Notes: generated by a model from the letters alone, not told the origin. A stretch of DNA of 64,000 nucleotides from Neocallimastix lanati (nom. inval.) (GCA_016946835.1 JACVTC010000083.1:584501-648500); one strand, 5' to 3'; counted from the stretch's first letter, positions 1-13,249 are shown. A program made the numbers and translations.

Positions 1-675
1 TTACCTATTGGAACAGAATCATATGCCTTTTTTAAATCTAGAAAAGCTAGGTAAGTTTCTTTATTATCATTTTTACGCCTTTGACAAATTTCTCGAATTG
101 AAATAAATAAACTAACACATTCTTCTTTAGTACGAAATCCAAATTGCTCTGGCCTAATAAAATTATTTTTAAGTCCATATTCTGAAATTCTTTTGGAGAC
201 TATTTTCGAAATGAGTTTAATACCATTGTTAATCAGAGAGATACCTCGATAATTGTCATAATCAGATAGATCATCTCCTTTTTTAGGAATAGATATAATA
301 CTTGCTTCATTCCATGAGCTAGGAAATTCTCCATTCCAAATTCTTGAGTATATCTTCTGTAAACAATTTAAACCAGAAGAAGAATTATTTACTGAATTTT
401 CGTCATCCGGAGGAATTAAAGCTTTATAAAATTCAATAGGAATTCCATCCGGGCCTGAAGCTTTAAAATTTGGAGTAGCCAAAATTGCTTCTCTAATTTC
501 TTCTATACTGATGTCTTGATTTATATCCCATTCATTGTGTCTCGTATACCTAATTGTTCCATTGGAAAATTTATTATACCATTCGATTAATGCACTATTG
601 ATATCAGAATGGCTTGAAGCAAGTTTTTTATAGTGATTGTGCCATACTTCTAAACTTAAATTAGTATTATTTTAT
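1..675 (-). mobile_element. Non-LTR (LINE-type) retrotransposon reverse transcriptase, 5'-truncated, runs off window
   Basis: Reading the minus strand from about 675 down to 1 gives one uninterrupted frame of more than 200 codons. It contains recognisable RT blocks of the LINE/endonuclease-RT class: a palm-entry stretch with SGPDGIPIEFYK, then IISIPKKGD, then NYRGISL (finger region), then PEQFGFR, and finally motif A with FLDLKKAYDSVP at the window edge. Motifs B, C and the 3' part lie outside the window. The frame carries no stop in the visible part, so this copy is younger than its relative at 62.7 kb. No start codon or endonuclease domain is visible upstream; the homology ends about 70 bp before an (AAAT)n tract, as in a 5'-truncated insertion. 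RT identity is clear from motifs; the LINE clade is not determined. Confidence 0.85.
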
Positions 676-748
676 TTATATTCATATTAAAAATTAATAA
701 TATTTTATTAATTTTTAATACGAATATAAAATAAAAATACTTAAATAA

Positions 749-755
749 ATTATTA

Positions 756-811
<56 letters not shown>

Positions 812-846
812 AAATAAATAAATAATAAATAAATAAATAAATAAAA
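749..846. repeat. (AAAT)n microsatellite
   Basis: About 100 bp of nearly pure AAAT/AAATA repeats lie next to the truncated 5' end of the LINE fragment. The rest of 676-1358 is AT-rich sequence in which I see no gene. Confidence 0.9.
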
Positions 847-1240
847 TTTATATTCAAGCTTAATTAGAATCAAATCAAAACAAGAAATATTATTATATTT
901 TATTTAAAAAAAAAAACTAAAAATAAAAAAAAAAAAAAGAGGAGAAATATATGAATTAATGTATATAGTCATAATTAAATATATTTTTTAATAGAATTTA
1001 CAATATTATATTATAATAAGTGTTTATTTATTTGAAAATTTCTTATTTTTATTTTTATTTTTATATTTTTCTTTCTGGTATATAGAAGATTTATTTATTA
1101 TATATTTATAAATTTAATAAAGAATAAATATAGTTTTTTATTATTTATTTATTTTATTTTACTATCATTCTTTAAATCATTTTTTGTAAAATGATTATTT
1201 TTTTTTAATTATTAATTTTATAATTATAATTAATAATTTG

Positions 1241-1358
1241 ATGATAATAATAAAAAATATTATTAGGAATGTAATATTATTAAAAAAAAATATTTCTTTT
1301 GGTAATAATAAAAAATATTACTAGAAATGTAACATTATTAAAAAAATTTTTTTTTCTT
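1241..1358. repeat. Imperfect two-copy repeat downstream of GH53
   Basis: Two copies of a roughly 58-bp unit (TAATAATAAAAAATATTA, then an AATGTAAYATTATT stretch, then an A/T run) lie in tandem immediately 3' of the GH53 stop codon, in what would be the 3' UTR. The copies differ at several positions. Confidence 0.6.
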
Positions 1359-3089
1359 TTAACAAGTACTTTTAATACCACACCATTCCCCATTTTCAAT
1401 ACCCCATCGGCCATCATTGTCATTGTAAATAACATCACATAAATTACAATATGAATAGCCTTGGTTTTTACCTGTCCAATCTTCTAAAGCGTTTTGTTTA
1501 GATTCCTTAATACCACACCAGTTGTTGTTTTCGTAACCCCATTGACCATCATTATCAGTATAGTAGACTGTATTACCATTACAACATGGATATCCAAGAT
1601 TAATGGAAAAACAATTATTATTATTATTATTATTGTTGTTGTTATTGGTAGCGTAATTACTTGGGGCCTCACCATCACCTGATTAATAATTTTTTTTTTT
1701 GAAAAAAAAAAAATATATAATTATATATTTATTAAATATATATATTAAATATATTAAATGTTTATTAAAGATAAATTATATCATTTTATTTGTTTACTTA
1801 CCTAGTGCCCAAATGGATTTTAAAGGTTTTCCTTCTTGATCAAAAACTGCTTGATTATCCCATGCTGATTCACCGGTAAGACTACTATCGGCATTAATAT
1901 CATACTCAGCTGCAGTTTTTGTAGCCCAACTAGAACCATATTTTTCCCAAAGTTGTCTTCTTTCTAAATCATTACTAGCTTTGGGTGCAATCCATGCTGG
2001 TTCCCAATAGAAGGCCCCAATACCATTCTTTGTATTTTTTATGTGACTATAAACATCTTTTATACATTGAATTTGTCCATCTAATGTTAATGGATAATTA
2101 AACTCGGTACCTTCTAACTTATGATTAACATGACTGTATTCACAATTATCTGATGTCTTTGCTACTTCAGTATATGGATATGAAAATTCAGCAACCATAA
2201 CTTTCTTACCATATTTATTAGCAATTTCTCCTAATATCCATTGTAAATTTTCAGTAGTTCCATGCCAAAATGGATAATAGGAAGTACAGAAAACATCATA
2301 ATCTACTTTTGCTTCAGCAAGTTGAGAAGCATACCATAACATATTATCTGTTTTATTGGGATTGGTGAAATGAAGTGCAATTAATATATTTTTATTAATA
2401 TCACGTACAGCTTGGATACCATTACTCATCATTTTCATAACATTGACCATTTCATTTTCACCACACATAAAACAAGTAGTTTCATTACCAATTTGAACCA
2501 TAGATATATATGATCCATTTTCTAAAAGCCATTCTAAACAACCTTTTGTAAATCTATAAATTTCAAAAATTCTTTTATTTAAATCAAAACCCTTCCATTC
2601 TTTTGGAATAGATTGTTTGGCTGGGTCTGCCCAGAAATCTGAATAATGAAAATCAACAAATAATGGAAGTCCAGCCTTCGCAGCTCTACTACCTATTTCT
2701 CTGGCTACTTCAAGATCATTATTTCCTCCTCCATAAGTTTTTCCATCAGTACTTCTTGGAGAATTCCAAATTCTAACACGAATACAATTGACTCCAACAC
2801 TTGCAAGGGTTTTAAAGATATCTTGAGGTTGACCATTAGTATCGTAGAATTGAACACCACTATTTTCTAAAGAAATAATACTAGAGATATCAACACCTTT
2901 ATAAAAACTAAGTGGCTTAATTTGACTATCGTAATTTCCTCTTTTTTGAAGTCTATCAACATCAGTTTGATTCCAATGACTAATATTTAACCATATATCA
3001 TCATTTGAATTATCATTGTTTGGAGATGCTAATGTTGTAGTAATAATTACAGCATTAATGATAAATATTAAAAAGAATAATATTTTCAT
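1359..3089 (-). CDS. Secreted arabinogalactan endo-beta-1,4-galactanase (GH53) with two fungal dockerins
   Basis: Exon 1 is 3089-1802 and exon 2 is 1678-1359, joined by a GTAAGT...AG intron into 535 residues. The protein has a signal peptide (about residues 1-22, ending ITTTLA), a GH53 catalytic domain (about 55-430), a linker containing ten consecutive Asn, and two CBM10-type dockerins near the C-terminus, each with a D-DG-WG-EN--WCG core. Family catalytic residues are visible: the acid/base Glu in QIGNET and the nucleophile Glu in [11 protein letters not shown]53 enzymes cut beta-1,4-galactan side chains of pectin. The tandem dockerins indicate docking into the extracellular cellulosome of anaerobic fungi. 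Exon 1 read alone would end falsely at ALGK, because the intron interrupts a Gly codon just before the dockerin part; this is why the dockerins appear as a separate reading frame. Confidence 0.93.
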
Positions 3090-6000
3090 TTTTTTACTTT
3101 TATTTCAAAAAAAAAAAAAAATATATATATATATACATATATATATAAATATATAATATAAATATAGTTAATTTTAAATCAATATTATTATTTATTAATT
3201 TCTTTTAGTAGCTTAATTATATTATAATTATTAAATAAGTAATAATAATTTAGCTATTTTTTTAATTGAATATAATAATAAATTAAAATAAATAATAAAA
3301 TGCATTTCTTACATTCTTATTTTCTTTTCTTTAATATTTTTATTAAAGCTTTATTGTTTTAGTTACAAGTTATAATAATATTTTTAGTATTTATTTTAAA
3401 ATATATATTTATTAATAATTAAAAATTATCAACGTTTTAAATAATGTATATAAAAAAAAAAGAATTTTTATTTCAATTTATACTTTTTTTTTTTTTTTTT
3501 TTTTTAATTATTATAATTAACGGATCAACTTTATATTATTTATTAATTAATTAATACTTTGTTATTGTTTAAATTAAGACTTTTTGGTTGGTTATTCATA
3601 TTTTATTGTTATTTTTTTTTAAAAAAAAAAAATTTAAAGAATGATTAATAAAATGAAAAAAAATTTATATATATTAAGTATTACTAATTAAGATTTTCGA
3701 TGTTTGGATAAATGTATATTATTTTATAATCTTAATTTATTTTATATTTAGATAAAATTAAATATATAAAGTAATTTTCAATTATTATAAATAAGCAAAA
3801 TATACCAATCATTTATAAGAATTTTATCAAAAATTCTATTAAAAATGGAAATATAATAATACCATTATTACATTCTTAATTAATATATATATATAAAACC
3901 ATATAAAACCAATAATAACACAATAAATGATTAATGCTAAGAGTTTCACCAATTTTTATATATACAAAGAATACAAAACATGACATAAACTAAAATAATA
4001 TTTATTTATATATATTTTAGAATAAATATTTAATATTTTAATTTATTTTTCGGAAAATAACTTTGTTTATTATAATAAAAAAATTTATAATAAAGTTATA
4101 ACTTGATGGGACAATACAAAAAAAAAAATGTTTCAATTTTTTTTTAAACTATTTTTAGAATTTATGTATTAAAAAATTCTACTGATAAAAAAATATTTTT
4201 TATTCAAATAAACAACAAAATAATATAACTTTTAATTCTTCGTATAAAAATAAATTATATATAAATTAATAATTAAAAGAAAAGGATTAAATTTAATGAT
4301 ATTAAAAATAAATAATATTTTTAAATTTTTGCAATAGTAGTTAATATTCACGACTTTCAATTTTTTTCTAATTATGTAATAAAAAAGTTCCTTTTTATGT
4401 TTTAAAATAAAAAATAAAATAAAAAAAAAAAAAAAAAAAAAGTTTTATGGCGTTATTGTTTTATTATAAATAATAAAATATTAACTTAAAAATTTTTATT
4501 TATCAACTAAACAATGAAAATACATGCTTTTAAATTCCACTGTAAAAATAAAATAAAAAAAAATTCAAATTTAATTAAATATTATTAATTTAAAATTAAA
4601 TATTTTTAAATTTAGATTATATATATTAATAATTAATAATTAATGGTTTCATATTTTTTAAAAAAAAAAAAAAAAAAAAAAATTTATTTAAATATATATT
4701 AAATATGTAATTCTTTATTTTTTTAATTTAAAACTAATAAAGTTTTTATTGTTTTATGTTTTATTATAAAACAAAAACAAAATATTTACTTTAAAATAAT
4801 TATTTTTAAAGTTTTTATTATTTATATGAACAAGTTTTTTTTATATTTACATTGTTATATTTTTTTTTTTTTTTATTAATAAATTAAAAATAATAATAAA
4901 TAAAGTTTTTGATATAATGGAAAAAGAGTAAAAAATTACAACTTTTTTCTTTATTTTTGAATCTTATCTTTAATAATATGTAATAATTTAAAAAATAAAA
5001 TTTATAATTTAAATTTTATAAGACCTTAAATAATATATAATAGTACTTTGTGTTTGAAATCAATATTTGGATATTATTGTTATAAAACATATATAAATTA
5101 TAAATAAAATTCATAGAATAAATATATAACTTTAATATTTTTTTTTTTTAATAAAGTTATATATATATTATAAAAAAAAATATATATTTATCTAAATTTT
5201 AATAAAATCTTAAAAAAAATTTTTTTTAATTAAATATTAAATCAATTATGAAAAATATAAAAGAATATAACTTTTTTTTTTAAAAAAAAAAATATATATA
5301 TATATACATTAATACAGACGACACCTATTTAAGTTATGAATATATACAAATCTTTTTTTCTTCTATATAAAATAACAAATTGATTTATAATTATTACTAT
5401 ATAAGTAATAATTATAAATCAATTTGTTATTTTATTTCGAAATTTTTTTTTTAAAATTTTTTATTAGAAAATTTATAGAAAAAAAAAATAATTTATTTTA
5501 TTTTATTTTTAATTTTGTATCAATTTTATTTAAACATCATAAATTAGTTCATAGGATTTAGAAATAAAAAATTATTTTTATTGGTTTTAATATAAATTAT
5601 ATGATTTCGTAATAAAGTTTTACTTAATTTTTAATTCTTAAAATTGAATAATAATTTCTTTTAATTGTTTTTGTAAAATAAAATTTAGTATTAATTACTC
5701 AATAATTAATAATTAGATATATATATATAAACATGAGAAAAATACCTTAATATCAATTATTTAACAATAATAGTAATATATTAGTATTCATTATGTTTTA
5801 TTTTATTATATTATTTTTTCTTTCTTAAAAAAAAAAAAAAAAACATTTTCAAATAAATGATAACATTAAAAAAATAATCTAGATAGTTTTTAATGAAGGA
5901 ATTATCAACAATTAATATATATATATATATAATTTATTATATAAATTTTATTTAATAAATGTTTAGGTCCATAGAATTTAAATTCTTAAATTTACATTAT

Positions 6001-6758
6001 ATAAATAAAAATTTAAGTTTAAAATTTTAATTATTTAAACTTAATATTTTTTTTTTTTTTTTTTTTTAATAAGAAATATTAAAACTTTAAATAAAACTAT
6101 AGAATAAAATATAAAAATAATTTGAGATTTTTTATTATTTTTTGTTTAAAAATGGAGTATATTTAATGAAATGAAAAAGAATGATATATTTTAATGTTGA
6201 TAAGAATTATTTAATTTTTAAATAACTTTTCTTTTTTATTTTATCATAAAAAAATTTTATAAATTCTTAATAAAATTCAAATATATTTGTTCTGATATCT
6301 AATTTTTTTTTTATAAAAAAATATTTGAAATATTAAAAATTATTATTTTTAATATTAATAATATTCATGGAATTGTTACAATATAACGCATTATCCAATG
6401 TTCATTTCCTTATAATTATTATAATTAATGTTCAAGCTCGAAATTACTTTTTAATTACATAATTATAATTATAAAATAAAACAGATATATAATAAACAAA
6501 AATGAAAATAATTATTAATAACAAAAAGAATATATATATACATATTTAAAAAGTAATATCATTGTACATATCATCATCATCGTTTAATTATTAATCCATT
6601 TTATTTAATTAATAAAAATCAAATAATTTTCTGTTAATTCATCTAACAATAATAAATCATTAATTCTTTGTAAAAAACATGTAATTTTAATTATAGGTTT
6701 TATTACATTTTAGAAAAAAATTTTTTTAAATACATGAATTATTATTTTTAACTAATTT

Positions 6759-6797
<39 letters not shown>

Positions 6798-6935
6798 AAA
6801 TAAAATAAAATAAAATAAGTAAAAATCTATAATTATATAAAAATTAAAAAAATTAAGAAACAATTTAGAAAAATAAAAAAAAATAATAATAATAAAAATA
6901 TATTAAAAAAATCTTTATGAAACTTAATTATTACT
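3090..6935. other. AT-rich intergenic region
   Basis: About 3.8 kb of very AT-rich DNA with poly-A/T runs and AT dinucleotide tracts. I see no coding frame or RNA gene. The one structure that stands out is a long perfect palindrome at 5367-5435, listed separately. Confidence 0.7.
5367..5435. repeat. Perfect 32-bp inverted repeat with 5-nt loop
   Basis: The left arm 5367-5398 (beginning ATAAAATAACAAATTG) is exactly complementary to the right arm 5404-5435, around the loop ATATA. The arms are AT-rich but not simple-sequence, so this is not an ordinary AT-dinucleotide palindrome. It could extrude as a cruciform, fold as an RNA hairpin, or be a remnant of a small inverted-repeat transposon. No target-site duplication was confirmed. 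Confidence 0.85.
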
Positions 6936-8312
6936 TTAATTATGCCTTCGTTTTTTATTAATATGGAAATCTAGATCATTATATAGAAGGAACTTGTCTA
7001 TAAATGTACAATCAGGTGTTTCATTATATAAGCTATTGTACTGATTTGATTGAGGTATTGAGATATTACTTGAAGCACTATTTGAAAAATCGTTATATTG
7101 ACGAGATTGAGTTGAAGATGTACAATCTGAAGTTTCATTAAAAAGTTCATTGCATTGATTAGAATGAGGTGTAGATGTACTACTTGATTCATTATTTACA
7201 TAATTGTTATAATGATAAGAATGAATTGAAGATGAACTATTTGAAGTAATATTCAAAGAGTCGTTAATTTGAAATTGTGTATTGTGTGGTTGGATATTTA
7301 TATAATTAGATGAAATCTCTGTTTTTAAATTTTGTGATGATTCTATTTGTAAATTACTAAAAGTTTTTGATTGAAAACTATGAAAAGGTTCCATTTGTTG
7401 TTTATTTGACTGAATTATCTCTGAAAAATTATCGTTTTGAATAAAATTTGAAATATCATTATTTCGGATATTATTTATAATATTTTTAAAAGCTTTTCTA
7501 TATGAAATTAGAATATCTTTAAAAATTTTAGATGATAAAACAATTTCTATACTTCCCATTGTATTATTATTTATAATTAATTCTTCTTTTCTAAAAAAAT
7601 GGTAATTCATTCTATAAGGAAAATTATTTTTAAATGTTGTTCGTCCTTCATTGAATATAACATCGTAATAATAGGCCAGTGTATTAAGACTTTTATTCTC
7701 TAATTCACAGAGATATGACTTACCATTAGGTCTTTTTGATAAGTTTTTAAATGTCATGAGTGTAAATGGTTGAGTAATACAACATAAATTAGTTTCATTT
7801 TTATAACTATTAGATACAATTAAAAAAAAATATATATTATAATCACCCTTATGATGATTAGCTTTTAATAATACTTCATAAGGTGATTCATCTAATTCTC
7901 TTATATGTTGTATTGTAAAAGATACTTCATGATTATATTTTTTTGAACATAATCTTTCAATTAAATCATTAATATTTTTATTAGACCATGAAAATGAATT
8001 AGTGCTTACAAGAAAAACTTGAGCTTTTTTTTTCTCTCTTTCGTAAAATTTATATATATCTTCAAGAATAAATGAACGAAAAATTAAAAAATTAGGATTT
8101 TTTCCCTTTTTATCACTATCTTTTTTTTTATCATAAATTATTTTTATTATTTCTCCATAATTTTCAAATATATTGACGGATAAATTTGGATGTTTTCTTA
8201 AAAATTCTAAACGACAATTTATAATACTTTTAATATGTTTATATAAAGAATTGTTAAAATAATAATTATTTTGAAATGAACATTCAATTACAGAGTGGAG
8301 TTCATGTTTCAT
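6936..8312 (-). CDS. Hypothetical protein, 458 residues, with repetitive Ser/Asn/Gln-rich C-terminal third
   Basis: Intronless frame with a Met start. I do not recognise the family. Residues 1-270 form a mixed, globular-looking region with many aromatic and charged residues, for example an FLIFRSFILEDIYKFYERE stretch and PFTLMTFKNLSKRP. From about 300 onward it is low complexity, with imperfect repeats of the form (P/T)QSNQYN-L-NET-DCT. The protein ends in a basic KKRRHN tail that could be a nuclear signal. There is no signal peptide and no membrane segment. A globular domain plus Q/N/S-rich tail and basic end is typical of fungal transcription regulators, but that is only an impression. The gene is isolated, with AT-rich deserts on both sides. 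The length and lack of stops over 1.37 kb of AT-rich sequence support a real gene. Confidence 0.7.
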   Translation of the reverse strand: MKHELHSVIECSFQNNYYFNNSLYKHIKSIINCRLEFLRKHPNLSVNIFENYGEIIKIIYDKKKDSDKKGKNPNFLIFRSFILEDIYKFYEREKKKAQVFLVSTNSFSWSNKNINDLIERLCSKKYNHEVSFTIQHIRELDESPYEVLLKANHHKGDYNIYFFLIVSNSYKNETNLCCITQPFTLMTFKNLSKRPNGKSYLCELENKSLNTLAYYYDVIFNEGRTTFKNNFPYRMNYHFFRKEELIINNNTMGSIEIVLSSKIFKDILISYRKAFKNIINNIRNNDISNFIQNDNFSEIIQSNKQQMEPFHSFQSKTFSNLQIESSQNLKTEISSNYINIQPHNTQFQINDSLNITSNSSSSIHSYHYNNYVNNESSSTSTPHSNQCNELFNETSDCTSSTQSRQYNDFSNSASSNISIPQSNQYNSLYNETPDCTFIDKFLLYNDLDFHINKKRRHN

Positions 8313-9170
8313 TGTAAATTAATAAAAAAAAGTATTCTTCTATTAATTCAATATATATATATATATAATAAATAAATACATAAAAATAAAAATAAAAAAC
8401 TAGGAAGAAAAAAATTTATTAAGAAAAAAAAAATATAAAATTTAATTCAATTATTGATTTTATGTCTAATTTCATAAAATCTAATATATATAATTAAATG
8501 TGATTCAATAATTTATTAATTAAAAATTTTTTTTTTTTTTTACATCCTTTTTTTTTTTGTATGGAAAATAAATTTTTTTTACATCCTTTTTTTTGTTTTT
8601 TGTTTTTTATATATATATATATATTATCAATATAATAATTTAAATCAATTTTATTAGCTTTTTTTTTATATACTAATTTATTTATTTATTATTTATTTAT
8701 CATCTATTTATTATTTACATATTATCTATTAATTAATTATTTATTATCTATTATATATTTTTTTACAAATAAATTCTATTATATTTTCATTTTAGTATTT
8801 TATTATTAATTTTTTAATTCCATTTCTATATATTATTATAAATGATAACTATAATTAATTTAAATTAACGTATTATTTATATATTACTATATTTATTTAA
8901 ATAATAATAAAATATAAAGACTAATTGTGTATAATATTAAATAAAATTTGTTCTTTTTTTTTTTTTTTTTTTATTTAATTTGACTATTAAAATTTTAATG
9001 TTCAGAATTATAAAAATTTCATAATGAATATAAAAAAAAAAATATATATATATATTTATATATAAGTAAAAATATTTTATTACTATCATTAAATTTAATG
9101 AAATGTTTAAAAATTCTATATTTAAGCTTTTGTTAATTATTGCATTTAATAATCATCAACAATGAATAAT
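8313..9170. other. AT-rich intergenic region
   Basis: No coding signal seen. A short direct repeat built on TTACATCCTTTTTTTT occurs twice at about 8538-8600, and a T-run lies near 8950. Confidence 0.6.
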
Positions 9171-9177
9171 AATCACT

Positions 9178-9366
9178 ATATCAATATATGAAAAAATAAC
9201 CTTTAGTAAATTTGACCCAGAAGTCCTTTATTTTGTATATATATACGAACCATGAAAAACCAAAAATATAAATAGCAAAGTTACCAATAAGCATAGAGAG
9301 CATAGAGAGATATATTTTATAATATTGTTTATCCCAACCTCTCTTTGAAAAATAAAATTGCAACAT
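9178..9366 (-). pseudogene. Remnant of a BioY-type biotin transporter (S component)
   Basis: A 61-codon frame contains SKRGWDKQYYKIYLSML, then GNFAIYIFGFSWF, then KGYFFIY. This matches the order and spacing of the C-terminal half of BioY proteins, whose consensus has a GWD block, then GNL-IYLFGL-WL, then a GVLPF-PGD block. The frame stops where the PGD motif should follow, and a 9-nt duplication (CTCTCTATG twice) repeats SML. Upstream, different frames give short fragments such as DDEEKKNLLEDVAILFF, suggesting frameshifts. BioY is an integral membrane biotin transporter of bacterial type. A copy in this fungus would imply horizontal acquisition followed by decay here. Family assignment rests on motif memory only. 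Confidence 0.5.
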
Positions 9367-9549
9367 CTTCTAATAAATTTTTTTTTTCTTCATCATCTTC
9401 TAAAATAGCGTTATCGTTGTTGTCAACAGTATCAATATATTATTTAAAAATTCTATTACATAGATGTCCGACAATACTTCTTTGATAAGTAGAGCAACTC
9501 AAAACAAAACTTCTGAAACAGTTTTTGTAGTTGACATATTATTTTTCAA

Positions 9550-12500
9550 TATTTAAATTGAGAATTTAATTATATAATTATATTAATTATTCAATATAAA
9601 TATTACTGATAATATCAAATAATTTTTTTATTTTTAATAATACACTAATTACTAAATAAAAATATAAATAATAAATTTAAATTTATATTCAATATTTTTC
9701 AATAATTTAATTATTTACAGTTAATAATAATTTTCAATAAAAATACAATTAAAAATGAAATGAAAATCAATATACACTTTTTATATATTTTCTTATTACT
9801 GTTATTTGTTTATTATTTATTATTTATTATTTATTATATAAAGTTTGTTAATATAATAAATAAATAGAAAAAAAAAGAAAAAAAAAAAATAAGAAAGAAA
9901 CATGGATAGTTACTTTTAAATTATTAAATATATTATAAAAATATGAATGTTAAGAATATGTATATTAAAAGTAAATAACAAAAAATTAATAAAAATTATA
10001 TGGAATTGAAAAAAATATAAAATTAATGAACTTTAAATCTTTTATTCTATTGGTTCATAAAGAAATGATATAATATTTATTATGTATTAAATGATTTTGA
10101 TTAAAATAAAAATAAAAAATTTTAATAAGTATAGCATTTTAATCAAACAATTTTTTAAGCATATTTTTAGATAAATAAAATATCATATAAATAATATTAT
10201 ATAAATTCTAATGGGAAAATATATATATATATATAAACTTTTTTTTCTTAAATAATATGAAATTTTCGAGTAAATTTTTTTTTTTTAATTTTCTAAAGAA
10301 AATTAATTGAATAAATTTTATTGATTGAGGATATTTATTTTATAAAGCCTCATTATATTAGTATTTTAATCTAATTATATAATATACAAAATTTCTAATA
10401 ATTTATGCCACATTTTCAAATGAAGATTAAATTTTAGATTTTTGAATTTTTGTTTTTTGTTCTTAAATATTTAATTGAATATAAATTCTATATGGATAAG
10501 TATACTCTAATATATTTAATTTACTAATTAAAAATATATATATTAAATAAAACTGAAATAAGTTTAATAAACTTAAAAATATTTAAAATAAAGAATAGAA
10601 GAAGAAACTTAATGAAATAAATTAAGAAACACTAAATGAAAAATAATAAAATTTATTAATTATTAATGATAATATAAATATTAAGAGTAATGCTTAATAT
10701 AAAGCAAATACTTTTTTATAAATTTGAATAGTGAAAAAAAAAAAAAAATAAAAATAAAAATAATATATAAAGAATAATGAATATTATTTGAATATGTATA
10801 ATAATTCAGTTGTCCCAAATTTTGAAATAATTCAATTTCAATATTATTAAATGAAACTATTTAATTTTTTTTTTTTTTTCGAAGTAAAAGTTTTATTACA
10901 CAAGTAAAAAATTTTAAAAAAATTAAAATAAATTAATATTTTTTTAATATATAATAATTATAGATTTTAAATTTTAAAATATATCATTAGGTTAAATATA
11001 TTTATTGGCATAATTTAAACTGAATTAATTATATTATAGTTTATACATACTGGATTTTTTAAATAAATTTGATACTAAGATTTATAATATTATTAAATAC
11101 TAAAAATGTTTGGTAAATTCAAAAAAAAAATTTTTTTTAAATCTCTCAAAAGAATTCTAAAAGAAATTTTGGTATACATATTTCATCATTCATGCAATTA
11201 ACATATTAATTTTATATATCATCAATTATTAAAAATATATATAATATATAGTTAAATTTTTTAAAAAATAAACATTATATTAAATAGAATATGGAATAAT
11301 CTTAACCACCTTATTTCATTGTATTTTATAATAATGTAATATTAAATTTTTAATTTTCCTTATATGAATTTTTTTTATATAAATTACTATTTTATTATTT
11401 CTATAACTCCTGTAATGAAATAATTCAAAATTTTAGTAATGTAATAATTCAAAATTTTAGTAATATTATTAATAATTATTGATTTTATTTATCTTTTATA
11501 TTATTTATACTAAGGTCCTTGATGTGAAAAAAATATTGTTATGAATTTCATTATATTATAGTTGTTTACAATATATTATTATTTACTATTTTACTTTATT
11601 AATTCACTCACGACTTCTAAATATTTTTAAAATTCATATATTTTATATGTAATTATGTTTAAATAAATTTAATTATTTAATTTTTTTTATAATTATTTAT
11701 ATATATGTGGTCTTCTGGAAATATAAAATATATCATCATTTAATAAAGAGAAATTGAGTATAAAGAAATATATAAAATTATAAATTTATTATTAATATCA
11801 ATAATTATTATGGCATATAAATTAAAAAATTTAAAGATATCTTTTAATATAGATTATTTTCATATTCTCAAATCTAACCTCATATTTATTAAATAAATAG
11901 ATAGATAAATAAATAAATAAATAAACAAATAAATAAATAAATAATAATAATAATAATTATAATAAAAAAAATAATAAATTGATTGGAATGATTTTATCCA
12001 ATCATGTTATTTTTTTTTTTTTTTTTTTTTTTTTTGAATTAAATAAATTATTGAAAAAAACAAATAAATATTAATTAAAATTTACAAGATCAATTGATGT
12101 CTTAAAATTTAAAGTTTAAAAAAAAATTACATATTATATTTCATCGTAGAATTTATAAATTATCTTATTATTATTTGTATAAAATAAATAATAAATATTA
12201 TTATATTTAAGTATTATGATATTATTCCTTTGTAATTGCTCTTCTTTCATTACTGAATTATGATTGTATATTTTTCATTAAATTATATTTAAATAAGCTA
12301 ATGCTGTATTTTTTTTATATGATTTTTTATTATTTAATGAAATATAAATTTTAAATCCAATATTTATTAATATTTGTTAACAGATGGCAAATTATAATAT
12401 TGTATTTTTTTGGTTAAAAAAATTTTTTTATTATTACATTAATGTATTTAGAATGTAGTCAAATTACAATAATCAAATTACAAACATATCAAAATATAAA

Positions 12501-13249
12501 TTTTTTTATTATATTAAATATTAATTAAAAAAAAATTTTTTTTAATATATTTTTTAAAAGCATTTTTTTTTTTTAAATATTTTTTTAAAAATCTTTGAAG
12601 GTTTTATTTTAATTACTTTTTTTTAAAATAAAATTTTGAAGATTGAATTGATATTATTATTATTATTTTTTTTTTTAAAAGCAATTTATTGTTTTCCCCT
12701 TAGTTTTTAAAGTAATATTCATTTAGGTAAATATTTTGTTATTAATAATATTATATTGTAATAGTAAAAAATTTTACGAAATTAAAAGTATTAATTAATA
12801 AAGAAGATTAAAATTAAATATTATTTAGAAATTTTTTTTAAAATTAATAATTTTAAACATTTTTTTTGATAATATATACTAACTAATCAATTACTGTATA
12901 ATTTAAAATTATTTATTTCATAATATAATATATTATACATTTTATTATTTAAAATATATAAAATAAATATTATTTTTTTTATTCTAAATAAAATTCAATA
13001 ATAATATTTAAAAATATTATTTTAAAATTAATTTGGTTTTCAATTTAGAATTTAGTAAAATCAAGGGGAAAATTGAGTATAAATATATTTAGTCCCAAAA
13101 TATATATTAAAAGGAGTGAATACATACTATAACAAATATAAACTTTAATAATTTTATTAATATTAATTTTGAATACAAATCATTTTAAATATAATTTTAA
13201 ACATTTTCAATTCAAGTTATTATTAATTCAAAAATTTTAAAGATTAAAT
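9550..13249. other. AT-rich intergenic region
   Basis: About 3.7 kb of poly-A/T, ATAAAT repeats (about 11890-11960) and T-runs. A tandem duplication with unit about 24 bp (TAATAATTCAAAATTTTAG) sits at about 11417-11463. No gene recognised. Confidence 0.65.
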
